From Glaciecola sp. 33A (lineage in GTDB: Bacteria > Pseudomonadota > Gammaproteobacteria > Enterobacterales > Alteromonadaceae), in NCBI RefSeq assembly GCF_002836745.1, contig NZ_PJAR01000044.1:620001-684000 (forward strand): a stretch of DNA of 64,000 nt, written 5' to 3'. The position numbers and the translations under genes were made by a program. Positions 1-9,383 of the stretch are shown in pieces. Below the pieces are notes generated by a model. It did no database searches and was not told the DNA's origin. It saw nothing but the letters and a program-made list of their open reading frames with translations. How positions within the stretch are numbered: the stretch's first letter is position 1; every line of letters begins with the position of its first letter.

Positions 1-1
1 A

Positions 2-973
2 ACGACTGGCTTAGCCAATTGTGATGATGATGAAATTCGTGGTGATCAGCCAATCGAAGCATGCCTTCGCAGTATCATTACAGTAACGAGTAATGGCGCC
101 TTAACAAGACGCTCTGATTTATGGCTACAACGTGCGCATTTATGGTCAATGGATGTCGAAGGAACGGTCACTGATACACGCACTTTCGGGACTTTAGTTA
201 CTGATGAGGAACCTGCTTTACAAGGTTCAAGCCAAGCGTTAGATGTCAACATTAACGGCGTTGGTGTTGGTGTTGCTAGTGTAAAATTTGCTGATGGAAC
301 CTTACAATCAACCGCTGCTGCTATGTTTTTGGCAAGCGGCGAAGTGGTGCAAATCATAGATGATGAAGCCCTGTTGCCAAATAGCGCTATTTCAATAAAT
401 GATATTGGCTATGTCGTTGGACTTAGAAGACAAAGAATTAACAACATTCCACGAAATAAAATGTTTATCTATAATAGAAATGACAGCAGCGTGACGTTCC
501 CTGACGATTTCTTTGATACTTCAAGCACCGTTCCACGGTCAATTAATAATAACAATCTAGTGGTTGGTTCTGCAGACGTTGAGGCGACCAACGTCACCAA
601 CAGAAAAACTGCTGCATTTATTTATGACATTGAAGCTGATACTTTTACTAACTTGAACACACTAGTTAGCTGCGACAGTCCGTTTGATTTTATTGAAGCA
701 ATAGATATTAATGATAGCAACCAGATTATAGTCTCAGCGTTGACCAAAAAAGCCGCCAGAAATGCCCGTGGTGAGCTTATAAAAGATGATGCTGGAGAGG
801 ACGTGCTGGTAGATACTATCGTTACAGTAAAGCTGAATCCGACAGGTCAGGCACCAACGGTTTGCTCTAACGACGACTTAGGTATTCCAGATAGACAAGG
901 AGCGAGTACGGGCATATTTATGTTTACGCTACTGAGCTTTGCAGCATTCTTTAGAAGACGCGTAAAAAAATAA
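2..973 (+). CDS. DUF3466 family protein, 5'-truncated by the window edge
   Basis: The reading frame is open from the first complete codon at base 2, so the start lies outside the window; the ATG at 149 is internal. The visible part contains repeated short units of the form 'INxxxxVVG' and 'DINDSNQI', a style typical of DUF3466 proteins, which are exported proteins of unknown function in marine gammaproteobacteria. The C-terminus is a short hydrophobic stretch (GIFMFTLLSFAAFF) followed by RRRVKK, which resembles a sorting or membrane-anchor tail. It precedes rmf and fabA, as is usual in Alteromonadales, and ends at a clear terminator. The function is not known. Confidence 0.75.
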   Translation, partial: TTGLANCDDDEIRGDQPIEACLRSIITVTSNGALTRRSDLWLQRAHLWSMDVEGTVTDTRTFGTLVTDEEPALQGSSQALDVNINGVGVGVASVKFADGTLQSTAAAMFLASGEVVQIIDDEALLPNSAISINDIGYVVGLRRQRINNIPRNKMFIYNRNDSSVTFPDDFFDTSSTVPRSINNNNLVVGSADVEATNVTNRKTAAFIYDIEADTFTNLNTLVSCDSPFDFIEAIDINDSNQIIVSALTKKAARNARGELIKDDAGEDVLVDTIVTVKLNPTGQAPTVCSNDDLGIPDRQGASTGIFMFTLLSFAAFFRRRVKK

Positions 974-992
974 AACCGAGTTAGTTGTTATG

Positions 993-1016
993 AAAGCCCC
1001 ATTGTTCGGGGCTTTT
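993..1016 (+). terminator. Rho-independent terminator after the DUF3466 gene
   Basis: AAAGCCCC and GGGGCTTT form a perfect 8-bp stem around a 7-base loop and are followed by T-rich sequence, 20 bases after the stop codon. Confidence 0.85.
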
Positions 1017-1255
1017 GTTGTTTTAATAACCGTTGGATCTAAAAAACCAGTTTAATAGACAAAATTGACCCAATTAAACATTTCAATACTTTTCAGTATG
1101 TTATTCAAAAAAGTGTAAAACTGTCAAAATTTAGACATTGAACTTTTCTCACCAAAAAGCTATTGATAGAAGCGTAACAAAGGAAAGAAACTGACTAAAA
1201 ATAACTCGATTTCATTTCCTGTTGTTGCCTTTTTTTAGCCAAGAGAGGTTTAACT

Positions 1256-1432
1256 ATGAAAACACAAAAAAGAGATAAGTTAACACGTGCACATGCAAAA
1301 GGTTATCAAGCGGGTATAACACATCGTTCAAAAGAATTATGTCCATTTCAAGCTATCCAAGCTCGGTCGGAATGGTTAGGGGGGTGGAGAGAAGCTCTCA
1401 CCGACAGACAATCCGGCTTAGTAGGCCGCTAA
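1256..1432 (+). CDS. rmf: Ribosome modulation factor
   Basis: This 58-aa basic protein starts MKTQKRDKLTRAHAKGYQAG and contains the RMF signature region CPF...ARSEWLGGWREA. RMF binds 70S ribosomes in stationary phase and converts them into inactive 100S dimers. AGAGAGG lies just upstream of the ATG. The gene sits between a DUF3466 gene and fabA, and rmf-fabA adjacency is also found in Escherichia coli. It has its own terminator. The length and motif match the family well. Confidence 0.93.
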   Translation: MKTQKRDKLTRAHAKGYQAGITHRSKELCPFQAIQARSEWLGGWREALTDRQSGLVGR

Positions 1433-1456
1433 CACATACAATAAATTAAGTGCAAG

Positions 1457-1481
1457 AAGCCCAACTGATGTTGGGCTTTTG
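1457..1481 (+). terminator. Rho-independent terminator of rmf
   Basis: AAGCCCAAC and GTTGGGCTT pair perfectly around TGAT and run into TTTT. It lies 25 bases after the rmf stop and could also serve fabA, which converges from the other strand. Confidence 0.85.
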
Positions 1482-1566
1482 TCATTTTAGCGTTGCAGAA
1501 GTGTCGCTTACATAAATAACTACAGTGCTATTAAAACAAAAAATCACATGAAATCGACAACTTACC

Positions 1567-2085
1567 TTAAAACGCGCTGGTATCTTGAAATAAACCTACT
1601 TTTAATCCTTTAGCCACATAAATGACCTTACCATCCACTGATACAGTGCCGTCAGCCAAGCCCATGAACAAACGACGCTTAACGACTCGCTTAAGGTTTA
1701 TTTCATAAGTGACTTTTTTTGCTGTTGGCAGGATTTGTCCAGTAAATTTCACTTCACCAACACCCAGTGCACGACCTTTTCCTGGGCCACCTGACCAACC
1801 AAGAAAAAACCCGACTAATTGCCACATTGCATCCAGTCCTAAACAACCAGGCATTACTGGGTCACCAGGAAAGTGGCAATCAAAGAACCAAAGATCGGGG
1901 GTAATATCTAGTTCTGCAATGATATGTCCTTTATCAAACTCACCACCGTCCTCTGTTATTTTTACAATTCTATCCATCATTAACATGTTTGGCGCAGGAA
2001 GTTGACTGTTGCCAGCTCCAAACATTTCGCCGGTACTGCATTTTAAGAGATCATCTCTATTAAATTCTGATTTTCTATTTGTCAT
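1567..2085 (-). CDS. fabA: 3-hydroxydecanoyl-ACP dehydratase/isomerase
   Basis: The 172-aa protein matches FabA over its full length. FabA dehydrates 3-hydroxyacyl-ACP and isomerises trans-2-decenoyl-ACP to the cis-3 form, the branch point to unsaturated fatty acids. The catalytic His is H71 in [15 protein letters not shown] and the catalytic Asp is D85 in CLGLDAMWQ. The C-terminus, [11 protein letters not shown], is the family ending. I place the start at the MTNRKSEF methionine (2085); an in-frame ATG three codons upstream (2094) gives a longer form that the family does not have. It is transcribed towards rmf. Confidence 0.97.
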   Translation of the reverse strand: MTNRKSEFNRDDLLKCSTGEMFGAGNSQLPAPNMLMMDRIVKITEDGGEFDKGHIIAELDITPDLWFFDCHFPGDPVMPGCLGLDAMWQLVGFFLGWSGGPGKGRALGVGEVKFTGQILPTAKKVTYEINLKRVVKRRLFMGLADGTVSVDGKVIYVAKGLKVGLFQDTSAF

Positions 2086-2230
2086 ATTACACACTAGTTT
2101 TCCATAAGAGTGCGTAATTTAACGAACAGTTGTAAGCTAAACAACTCTGAACAGTTAATTTTGCTAAAAAAAGTCAGTTTTTTGCAGTACACTGGTCAAA
2201 CTGAATGTTTTTAAACCAAAATATGAGCAA

Positions 2231-2545
2231 ATGAAGAATCCAAAAAAATCAGCAAATGCAGAAAAGCAACGCCGTTTTAGAGAAAAACAAAAATCGTTAG
2301 GCAAAAAAATGGTTAGAGGTTATGTCACAGCTGCCGCGATGGAAAACTATAAAGAAATAGTGGCGAAAACTGGCTGGACAGATAGTGATGTTCTATCTAA
2401 TTCGTTACGCATAACCTTTGCAGCGTATAAGAATGGACAGATTAGACTGCTAAATCAATGGTTAACAGAACAAGACCAAAAGAAACGTGCGCTTATTTTG
2501 AAGCAGGCTGAACAAGCAAAAAATAAAGAAAGTGATGATCAATAG
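2231..2545 (+). CDS. Small basic protein, possible ribbon-helix-helix DNA-binding type
   Basis: A 104-aa protein with no family that I can name. The N-terminus is strongly basic (KNPKKSANAEKQRRFREKQK). It is followed by a pattern seen in many small ribbon-helix-helix regulators: basic arm, GKKMVRGYVT strand, then two helices ending SDVLSNSLRI. The C-terminal 30 residues are charged and probably a helix or coiled coil. The stop lies 22 bases from the end of the convergent photolyase-family gene. The DNA-binding idea is inferred from the residue pattern only. Confidence 0.55.
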   Translation: MKNPKKSANAEKQRRFREKQKSLGKKMVRGYVTAAAMENYKEIVAKTGWTDSDVLSNSLRITFAAYKNGQIRLLNQWLTEQDQKKRALILKQAEQAKNKESDDQ

Positions 2546-2566
2546 AAAAGTGACGAGTGAGCAAAA

Positions 2567-4039
2567 CTAGCTCGTGTGTATTTTCAAAATCCTTGCCGCT
2601 TCTTTTTTCACGGCGGGCTTGGATTTATACGACCACATTCTGTCTCGCGCTTCGCTTGCCGCTTCTTCAACGTTGATAATAGGGGAGTAATAATCTCTTT
2701 CACAGTTGAACTCATACATTGCCTCTTCCATCGGTGTTATTACCCAAGGTTGATGAATGATAGGATTTGGCAGTGAGCTCAATTGCGGCAGCCATTTTTT
2801 AATAAAAGTACCTTCTGAGTCCTTATCAATCGACTGCTTTACAGGATTATATATGCGCAGGGTGTTGATACCGGTTACTCCTGCCTGCATTTGAAATTGT
2901 GGGTAATGAATACCGGGTTCAAAATCCAAAAATTGTGCGGCTAAGAAACTGGCTCCCCTGCGCCAGTCGATGTTTAGGTGGTGACATAGAAAGCTAACTA
3001 CCATAGCCCTCATTCTGAAATTAATATACCCAGTTTTTACCACCGCTCTCATGCAGGCATCTACGATTGGCACACCTGTGCAGCCATTTTTCCATGCAGC
3101 TAACCTTGTTTCTCCCTCGGCGCCCCCGCAATATGAGAAATCAAGATACGCTTTGTTAATAGGACGGAATTGCATAGCTGATTCTGTTTCAAATTTCTGA
3201 ATAAAGTGACAATGCCAATGCAGTCTGGACTGAAACGCCACAATGGATCGGTTCCAACCTGGACGGTCGCTTTGAGATAAGCTAAATTGATAAACCTGCT
3301 TTAATGAAATATTGCCCCATGCTAAATAGGGTGATAAACGGCTGCAGGTTTTTCTTGAAACCGTGGGGTCGCCAATATTACCAAAATAGGCTTTTCCTCT
3401 TTCTTTAAAAAAATGCTTTAAGGTGTACCACGCTCTTTTTTCACCCCCCAGTTGCATGTTTACATCTGCTTCCTTCCACTTTTCAGGAATAGTCCACATG
3501 CAATCGTCATCTATTTCTTGCTGAAGATTTGAAACCCACTCTGTAGTGCTTAGTTCGGGGTGAGTCGGCGTGGCCAAAATTCTAGTATTCCATTGTTTCG
3601 GCCAATTTTTACGATGATTCAGGGGCCTATGCACTGCGCCTTGCGCAACTTCAGTCCATCTAACCCTACGTGAACGACACCAAGCTAAAACATCTTTGTC
3701 ACGCACGTGGGTGTGCTCTAAGCCAACTTCTTCGTGACTAACAATATGCTTAATACTGTAGCTTTCATGCAGCTTTGATAGTACATCAATAGCATTGCCA
3801 TAGAGGATTGAAATAGAGGCATTGAATTGTGCCAATTGTTCATTGAGGTCTGTTATCGACTGAAATATAAAGCGCCAATGTCGAATGTCCATATGCGGAT
3901 CTTCTATCATCATAGGTTCGACGATATAGATTAATGCCAAGGGCATTTTTTGCTCACTTGCCATTTTTAATGCGTCGTTGTCGCGCAAGCGCAGATCGCG
4001 TTTAAACCACATAACAGTTAAGGCTTGTTTGTTAATCAT
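2567..4039 (-). CDS. Cryptochrome/photolyase family flavoprotein, subclass not assigned
   Basis: A 490-aa member of the photolyase/cryptochrome family. The N-terminal Rossmann-like domain begins with VMWFKRDLRLRDNDAL. The C-terminal FAD-binding helical domain contains GVPIVDACMRAVVKTGYINFRMR and WRRGASFLAAQFLDFEPGIHYPQFQ. In the usual photolyases the last segment reads ASNxGNWQW, so the loop beside FAD is clearly different (EPGIHYPQFQMQAG). It may therefore be a distinct photolyase class or a photoreceptor. The start at 4039 overlaps the upstream Cry-DASH stop in an ATGA, so the two genes are translationally coupled; an upstream in-frame ATG at 4060 is less likely. Confidence 0.88.
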   Translation of the reverse strand: MINKQALTVMWFKRDLRLRDNDALKMASEQKMPLALIYIVEPMMIEDPHMDIRHWRFIFQSITDLNEQLAQFNASISILYGNAIDVLSKLHESYSIKHIVSHEEVGLEHTHVRDKDVLAWCRSRRVRWTEVAQGAVHRPLNHRKNWPKQWNTRILATPTHPELSTTEWVSNLQQEIDDDCMWTIPEKWKEADVNMQLGGEKRAWYTLKHFFKERGKAYFGNIGDPTVSRKTCSRLSPYLAWGNISLKQVYQFSLSQSDRPGWNRSIVAFQSRLHWHCHFIQKFETESAMQFRPINKAYLDFSYCGGAEGETRLAAWKNGCTGVPIVDACMRAVVKTGYINFRMRAMVVSFLCHHLNIDWRRGASFLAAQFLDFEPGIHYPQFQMQAGVTGINTLRIYNPVKQSIDKDSEGTFIKKWLPQLSSLPNPIIHQPWVITPMEEAMYEFNCERDYYSPIINVEEAASEARDRMWSYKSKPAVKKEAARILKIHTS

Positions 4040-5355
4040 GTTGCAGCTTCGTTTGTCCATTGCGTGATAAATTTATTATTGGGGTCGTAAGTTGCCGTTT
4101 GTTTTTGTAAGTTGAATTGTCTGTGTCCTCTGGGATCAGCGCCGACGCCGCCAAGATACTGCCAATTTCCCCAGTTGCTAGCGACGTCAAAATCAATCAG
4201 TTGATACTCAAAATACTTTGCACCGTAACGCCAATCTTGACCTAGTTCATGCACAAAACAACTCGCGACCAACTGTCTGCCTCGATTAGACATGTAACCG
4301 GTTTTTAATAATTGACGCATACACGCATCAACGATCGGATATCCCGTTTGCCCCTGTTGCCACTGTACAAATGTTTTACGATCAAAATTGCTTGGACGAA
4401 CTAGCCGTTGAACACCCGATGCTGCAAAAAGACGATTACCATGCACATAATGCTGCCAATGAAAAAATTCTCGCCATAGCAACTCAAAAAACAACCAATA
4501 TGTTGACTCATTTTTGACTCGTTCGGATTCATATCGACACAGTTCAGCATAAATTTGCCTCGGACTGATACAACCAAGCGCTAACCAAGCTGAAAACTTG
4601 CTGGAGAAGTTCCAACCATCCAGCCCGTTTCTGGTCTCTTTGTAACGACTGATATGGTCCGTACTCCACAGATAATGAGTGAGTTGTTGGTGTGCATCAG
4701 TTTCTCCGCCAGATAGTCTTTGGTAATGATTAACACTTACCAACAAACTGTCTAAATCTATTACGTTTTCTATCGCAAATAAATCAGGCATCGAAGGAAG
4801 CGCACTGAGGAGCGGATTTACGGCTTGTACTTCACAATACTTTTCAACTTTTTTTCGAAACGGTGAAAAAGTATTAGGCATATTTTCAATAGAAAATGGA
4901 AATTGCGAAGCGTTGAACAGGGTGGATGAGTTGACTTGAATGAATTCAATATTGAGACCAGTTTTAGTCACTAAATCTTGCGTTTCCTGCCACTCTTTTC
5001 GTTCATTGAAACCACAGTGCCATTGTGCGCTGAGGTGAGTCACATGGAGTGCTTTAACAAGTGCCAGTAAAGCCTCAACAGATTCTACTTCATTTGTGGA
5101 TAGGACGATTAAACGCTGGTTAAAACCGCTTAATGTGCTATTCAAATCGTGTAGTGTTTGATGTATGAAATTAAGTCTATGTTTGCCTATCGTTTCTTTC
5201 TTGTGCAATTCATTGATGCTGTCTTGATTTGCTTCTGGCTGGTAAACATAAACACACACCAATTCATCAACTTGAGATGCTAATTCAGCTAGGCTCGCGT
5301 TGTCTTGAATGCGTAAATCTTTTCTAAACCAATGTAATCCAACTTTCTTTGTCAT
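4036..5355 (-). CDS. Cry-DASH type cryptochrome
   Basis: A 439-aa DASH-clade photolyase/cryptochrome. It starts VGLHWFRKDLRIQDNASL and ends with the DASH hallmark block ASNWGNWQYLGGVGADPRG, then FNLQKQ and YDPNNKF. DASH proteins bind FAD and a folate antenna; they repair cyclobutane dimers in single-stranded DNA or act in light signalling. WxYGAKYFEYQLIDFD and the GYMSNRGRQLVA helix match the FAD pocket. It is the first gene of a two-gene minus-strand operon and diverges from a second photolyase operon across a 187-bp promoter region. Confidence 0.93.
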   Translation of the reverse strand: MTKKVGLHWFRKDLRIQDNASLAELASQVDELVCVYVYQPEANQDSINELHKKETIGKHRLNFIHQTLHDLNSTLSGFNQRLIVLSTNEVESVEALLALVKALHVTHLSAQWHCGFNERKEWQETQDLVTKTGLNIEFIQVNSSTLFNASQFPFSIENMPNTFSPFRKKVEKYCEVQAVNPLLSALPSMPDLFAIENVIDLDSLLVSVNHYQRLSGGETDAHQQLTHYLWSTDHISRYKETRNGLDGWNFSSKFSAWLALGCISPRQIYAELCRYESERVKNESTYWLFFELLWREFFHWQHYVHGNRLFAASGVQRLVRPSNFDRKTFVQWQQGQTGYPIVDACMRQLLKTGYMSNRGRQLVASCFVHELGQDWRYGAKYFEYQLIDFDVASNWGNWQYLGGVGADPRGHRQFNLQKQTATYDPNNKFITQWTNEAAT

Positions 5356-5455
5356 TTATGTTTTACTTTAATCTTGATCCTATATGTTATCTACTTTGGA
5401 TAGTGAGTTTTCGATCTATTTACGGGACTATGGTGTAATATGAATACGAGTATAT

Positions 5456-5475
5456 TTAACCATTACGTTGGTTAA
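5456..5475. promoter_or_regulatory. Palindromic operator candidate between the divergent photolyase operons
   Basis: TTAACCA and TGGTTAA are perfect 7-bp inverted arms around TTACGT. The site lies 100 bases from the Cry-DASH start and 67 bases from the phrB start, so one bound regulator could act on both operons. No known regulator is assigned. Confidence 0.45.
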
Positions 5476-5542
5476 CCCAGAGCATCTTTGCTTAAAAATA
5501 GTTATTTAGACGCATAGCTATCACAATGGTAGGAATAAAACA

Positions 5543-6988
5543 TTGAGTTTGATGTCATCAAAAAAGATAATCGTTTGGTTCAGACAGGACTTACGCCTTA
5601 CCGATAACCCAGCACTGAGCATCGCAGTTGATAATGGCACTATTATTCCTGTTTTTATTCTCGATGATGGTGCTCCTGAGAATGCGGCATTAGGTGGCGC
5701 AAGCCAGTGGTGGTTGCATCATTCATTATTATCACTGAGCAAATCGTTAAATAATAAGTTACTTATTCGTCGTGGTGAGCCTCTCGCGATTTTAGTTGAG
5801 ATAGCCGAGGCATTTTCTGCTGATTCTGTTATCTGGAACCGATTATATGAACCTTGGCAGAGAGAACGCGACGAAAATATAAAGACTGTTTTAAAGAACC
5901 GTGGCATTGCCGCAAAAAGCCTCAATGGCTCACTCTTGTGGGAGCCTATGAGTGTTTTAAAGAAAGATGAAACCCCTTACAAGGTTTTTACGCCGTATTA
6001 CCGTAAAGGCTGTTTAACTCGTCAAGCTCCTCGCTTCCCGATAGCAAGACCCAAGGAGATGCACATCGCAGATGGCGTTAATTTTTCTATGGACGCACTC
6101 ACAAGCCTACAACTTCTGCCTAAAATTGAATGGTACACAGAGATAGAGGCGCAATGGCAACCGGGTGAGGAGGGTGCTGCGAATAGGCTACAGAGATTTA
6201 TTAGTGAGGCGGCAACGAGTTATCAAGACGCCAGAAACAAGCCTGCCGTAAAAGGAACTTCTCTGTTGTCGCCACACCTGCATTTTGGCGAAGTATCGCC
6301 TAATCAGGCTTGGTACGCGATACAAGGCGCATTTGAAAACGCCTTCGACAATAAAGATCTAGATGTTTATCTCAGTGAACTGGGGTGGCGAGAATTTAGT
6401 TATTATTTGCTCTTTCACTGGCCTGAAATTCAACATAAGAATTTTAATGCCAAATTTGACTTCTTTCAATGGCGCTCCAGCCCTGATGATCTGAAAGCTT
6501 GGCAATTTGGTAACACAGGCGTTCCGATGATAGATGCAGGAATGAGAGAGTTATATCAAACAGGATACATGCATAACAGAGTAAGAATGGTGGTTGGCTC
6601 ATTCTTGGTTAAAAACCTGCTGATCGACTGGCGTGAAGGAGAGCGTTGGTTTTGGGACACCTTGCTTGACGCGGATATGGCGAGTAACTCTGCGGGTTGG
6701 CAGTGGGTTGCAGGTTCTGGTGCAGATGCTGCGCCATTCTTTAGGATTTTTAATCCGATTTTACAGGGCGAAAAATTCGATAAAGAGGGTGAATATGTTA
6801 AGAAATATTGCCCAGAACTTAAGAGACTACCGACGCAATTTATCCATAAACCATGGGAAGCACCACCCGAGATACTTAAGGCTTGTGGGGTGGAACTAGG
6901 TAAAAACTACCCAAATCCGATTGTTGATCTAAAGCTTTCTCGTAAAAGAGCGCTCGATGCGCTCGCTCAATTAAAGGCAATATCATGA
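5543..6988 (+). CDS. phrB: Deoxyribodipyrimidine (CPD) photolyase, class I
   Basis: A 481-aa class I photolyase. Light-driven electron transfer from FADH- splits cyclobutane pyrimidine dimers. The N-terminus IIVWFRQDLRLTDNPAL and the FAD domain blocks LLSPHLHFGEVSP, ELGWREF, GVPMIDAGMRELYQTGYMHNRVRM and ASNSAGWQWVAGSGADAAP are all present, as are the RIFNP and YVKKYCPEL segments. An AGGA box eight bases upstream favours the TTG at 5543; the ATG at 5552 is the alternative. The next gene overlaps by 4 bases (ATGA), so the two are co-translated. Confidence 0.93.
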   Translation: MSLMSSKKIIVWFRQDLRLTDNPALSIAVDNGTIIPVFILDDGAPENAALGGASQWWLHHSLLSLSKSLNNKLLIRRGEPLAILVEIAEAFSADSVIWNRLYEPWQRERDENIKTVLKNRGIAAKSLNGSLLWEPMSVLKKDETPYKVFTPYYRKGCLTRQAPRFPIARPKEMHIADGVNFSMDALTSLQLLPKIEWYTEIEAQWQPGEEGAANRLQRFISEAATSYQDARNKPAVKGTSLLSPHLHFGEVSPNQAWYAIQGAFENAFDNKDLDVYLSELGWREFSYYLLFHWPEIQHKNFNAKFDFFQWRSSPDDLKAWQFGNTGVPMIDAGMRELYQTGYMHNRVRMVVGSFLVKNLLIDWREGERWFWDTLLDADMASNSAGWQWVAGSGADAAPFFRIFNPILQGEKFDKEGEYVKKYCPELKRLPTQFIHKPWEAPPEILKACGVELGKNYPNPIVDLKLSRKRALDALAQLKAIS

Positions 6989-8523
6989 GTCAGTTGGTTG
7001 TAATCTTAGGTGACCATCTCAATACAAAAATCAGTTCGCTGGCGAACTTTAACAAAGAGACTGACAAGGTCTTAATGTCAGAAGTAAAAGAAGAGGCCAC
7101 TTATGTTAAGCATCACAAAAAAAAGATTGCTTTCGTTTTCAGCGCAATGCGTCATTTTTCAACTGAATTGCAGAATCACGGTTTTGCGACTATTTACGTC
7201 AAGTATGACGCAGCTGATAATCATGGATGTTTATTTGAACAAGTAAAGCACACGTGCTCACTGCACACATTCAAGAGTATTACCATAATGCATCCGGGTG
7301 AATACCGGTTACTTGAAGAGGTAATGACTTGGGAGAGCAAGCTAAACATCACGGTTAATATTACACCTGATAATCGTTTTATTGCGACCCAAACGTTTTT
7401 TAGTGATTGGGCTGATGGTCGTAAGCAATATCGTATGGAGTTTTTTTATAGAGAAATGCGCAAACAAACCAATGTACTAATGGATGACAAACAGCCCATG
7501 GGTGGAAAGTGGAATTACGATGCAGATAATCGTAAACCCTTTGGTAAAAACCCTGACATTCCTAGTCGAACATTATTAGCCCCAGACGCAATCACAAATG
7601 AAGTTTTAACACTCGTAGAAACTCAATTCGCTGATCATTTTGGCGAGCTAAGTAATTTTGCTTTTGCCACAACTAGGGAAGGGGCTTTAGGTGTCTTATC
7701 AGAATTTATTAACATCCGATTGGTAGATTATGGCCAGTATCAAGATGCGATGCTGGAAGGCAATCCTTGGCTATTCCATTCCCACATAGGTCTATATCTT
7801 AATACAGGCCTTTTAATGCCTTACGAAGTGATTCAGGCTGCGGAGGAAGCTTTTTTAAACGGCCACGTACCGATTAATTCGGCCGAAGGTTTCATTAGGC
7901 AAATTCTTGGCTGGCGAGAATACATTCGCGGCTTTTATTGGTATTTTATGCCAAGCTTAAAGGAATCGAATTATTTAGCAGCGAAAAGGGCATTACCAGA
8001 CTTTTACTGGACCGGCAAAACACGAATGAACTGTCTGTCACAGTGCGTTAATGATACAAAAGAGCATGCCTACGCTCATCATATTCAACGCCTAATGGTA
8101 CTTGGTAACTTTGCATTATTAACCGGTATTGAACCAAAGGCGATTAATGAGTGGTATCTAATCGTATATGCAGATGCTTATGAGTGGGTTGAACTGCCAA
8201 ACGTCAGTAGTATGGTGCTGTTTGCTGACGCCGGTAATTTAGCCAGCAAACCTTACGCAGCAAGCGGGTCTTACATTAACAAGATGTCTAATTACTGCAA
8301 GAGTTGTGACTATAGCGTTAAAGAAAAAACAGGGCCACAGGCGTGTCCATTTAACTACTTGTATTGGCACTTTTTACATCGTCACCAAGACAAACTGAGA
8401 AGTAATCCAAGAATGGGCATGATCTATAGCACGATGTCGAAGATGGATCAGACTAAGTTTAGCCATATGCTAGACGATGCCGACACATTTCTGCTTAAAT
8501 TAGAAAATAATGAAGAAATCTGA
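6985..8523 (+). CDS. Fe-S bacterial cryptochrome / (6-4) photolyase
   Basis: A 512-aa member of the Fe-S-cluster (FeS-BCP, PhrB/CryB) class. Cysteines 350, 438, 441 and 454 lie exactly at the numbers of the four [4Fe-4S] ligands of Agrobacterium PhrB, in MNCLSQC, YCKSCDY and QACPFN. The FAD/substrate region [17 protein letters not shown] and [13 protein letters not shown] match as well. Members of this class repair (6-4) photoproducts and carry FAD plus a lumazine antenna. It overlaps phrB upstream and the DUF2256 gene downstream, so the three form a tight operon. Confidence 0.92.
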   Translation: MSQLVVILGDHLNTKISSLANFNKETDKVLMSEVKEEATYVKHHKKKIAFVFSAMRHFSTELQNHGFATIYVKYDAADNHGCLFEQVKHTCSLHTFKSITIMHPGEYRLLEEVMTWESKLNITVNITPDNRFIATQTFFSDWADGRKQYRMEFFYREMRKQTNVLMDDKQPMGGKWNYDADNRKPFGKNPDIPSRTLLAPDAITNEVLTLVETQFADHFGELSNFAFATTREGALGVLSEFINIRLVDYGQYQDAMLEGNPWLFHSHIGLYLNTGLLMPYEVIQAAEEAFLNGHVPINSAEGFIRQILGWREYIRGFYWYFMPSLKESNYLAAKRALPDFYWTGKTRMNCLSQCVNDTKEHAYAHHIQRLMVLGNFALLTGIEPKAINEWYLIVYADAYEWVELPNVSSMVLFADAGNLASKPYAASGSYINKMSNYCKSCDYSVKEKTGPQACPFNYLYWHFLHRHQDKLRSNPRMGMIYSTMSKMDQTKFSHMLDDADTFLLKLENNEEI

Positions 8524-8638
8524 GCTTCCTAGTAAAATGTGCCCAGTGTGTAACCGGCCTTTTAATTGGCGTAAAAAATGGGAAAAAAACTGGGCCGAAG
8601 TGAAGTATTGTTCAAAGCGCTGCGCATCCAACAAGTAA
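8510..8638 (+). CDS. DUF2256 mini zinc-ribbon protein
   Basis: A 42-aa protein starting inside the 3' end of the Fe-S photolyase gene (14-base overlap). Its CxxC (CPVC) and CxxxC (CSKRC) pairs can bind one zinc, and PFNWRKKW and NWAEVKYCS are typical of DUF2256. The family is often found beside cryptochrome/photolyase genes or fused to them, but no role has been established. The coupling suggests a partner or assembly function for the photolyases; that is inference. Confidence 0.85.
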   Translation: MKKSELPSKMCPVCNRPFNWRKKWEKNWAEVKYCSKRCASNK

Positions 8639-8639
8639 C

Positions 8640-9383
8640 TTATAGCGTCGTCAATAAGTAATCGGCGAGTTTGCCTATAGCAATACCGAAACTGAAGCTG
8701 AATAAGGTCCCCAGCATAATATATTCAGTTAGTTTTCTATCGCTTTGACGACGCATATCACCAAACCTAAAGACACTTTTTGCAGCTAACAAAAAACCGA
8801 CACCGACAAACTGCCCAAGTAAAATAAAGGTCGCAATTAAACCGCGCTCGAAATATCCAATTAACTCGCCAGCTGAAGCAAGTCCCTCATTGGCTTTTTC
8901 TGATTCATTGAATTGGTCTGTATATTTGGTCAACGATAGTGTGATAATTAGTGATACCGGCTTACATAGGAATAAATACAAACCCACTAACATCAGCGTT
9001 TTGGCATCAAAAAGATGATGTATCTCAAACAGGACTGCTTCAACACTTAACCCACTTAGCCAGATCGATATACCGGTAATAAAAATAAGATGACCCACTT
9101 GATCAATCAAAAAGTACCTTAATACGAAAACCCGATACGTTTTCCAAACATCAATAATATAGTGACTGCTAATAATGACAATTAAGGCTATTAATGCCTT
9201 GTAATCAAGCGCAATCCCGCTGAGTATTATTGCAATACTAGTGAGTGCTAAATGCACTAGCATGTGCTTAAACAGGCCGATTGAGCGTTCCTTGTTTTTA
9301 ACTTTACACATGATCCAGCTGTGTTTTTGTAAATAAAAGTCAGCAATAAAGTGAACAACAAGTAACAAGAAAAAGAGTTTCAT
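8640..9383 (-). CDS. DUF3307 family integral membrane protein
   Basis: A 247-aa polytopic membrane protein with about six hydrophobic segments. It starts MKLFFLLLVVHFIADFYLQ, the DUF3307 signature in which H, D and Q lie within the first helix, and contains HYIIDVWK. The start at 9383 overlaps the satD stop in ATGA; an ATG at 9401 is also in frame but less likely. DUF3307 genes are commonly paired with satD-like genes. Function unknown. Its stop lies one base from the end of the convergent DUF2256 gene. Confidence 0.82.
   Translation of the reverse strand: MKLFFLLLVVHFIADFYLQKHSWIMCKVKNKERSIGLFKHMLVHLALTSIAIILSGIALDYKALIALIVIISSHYIIDVWKTYRVFVLRYFLIDQVGHLIFITGISIWLSGLSVEAVLFEIHHLFDAKTLMLVGLYLFLCKPVSLIITLSLTKYTDQFNESEKANEGLASAGELIGYFERGLIATFILLGQFVGVGFLLAAKSVFRFGDMRRQSDRKLTEYIMLGTLFSFSFGIAIGKLADYLLTTL

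Noticed and set aside
1709-2005. Plus-strand ORF within fabA
   Set aside because: It is antisense to a clear, full-length fabA and has no family features.
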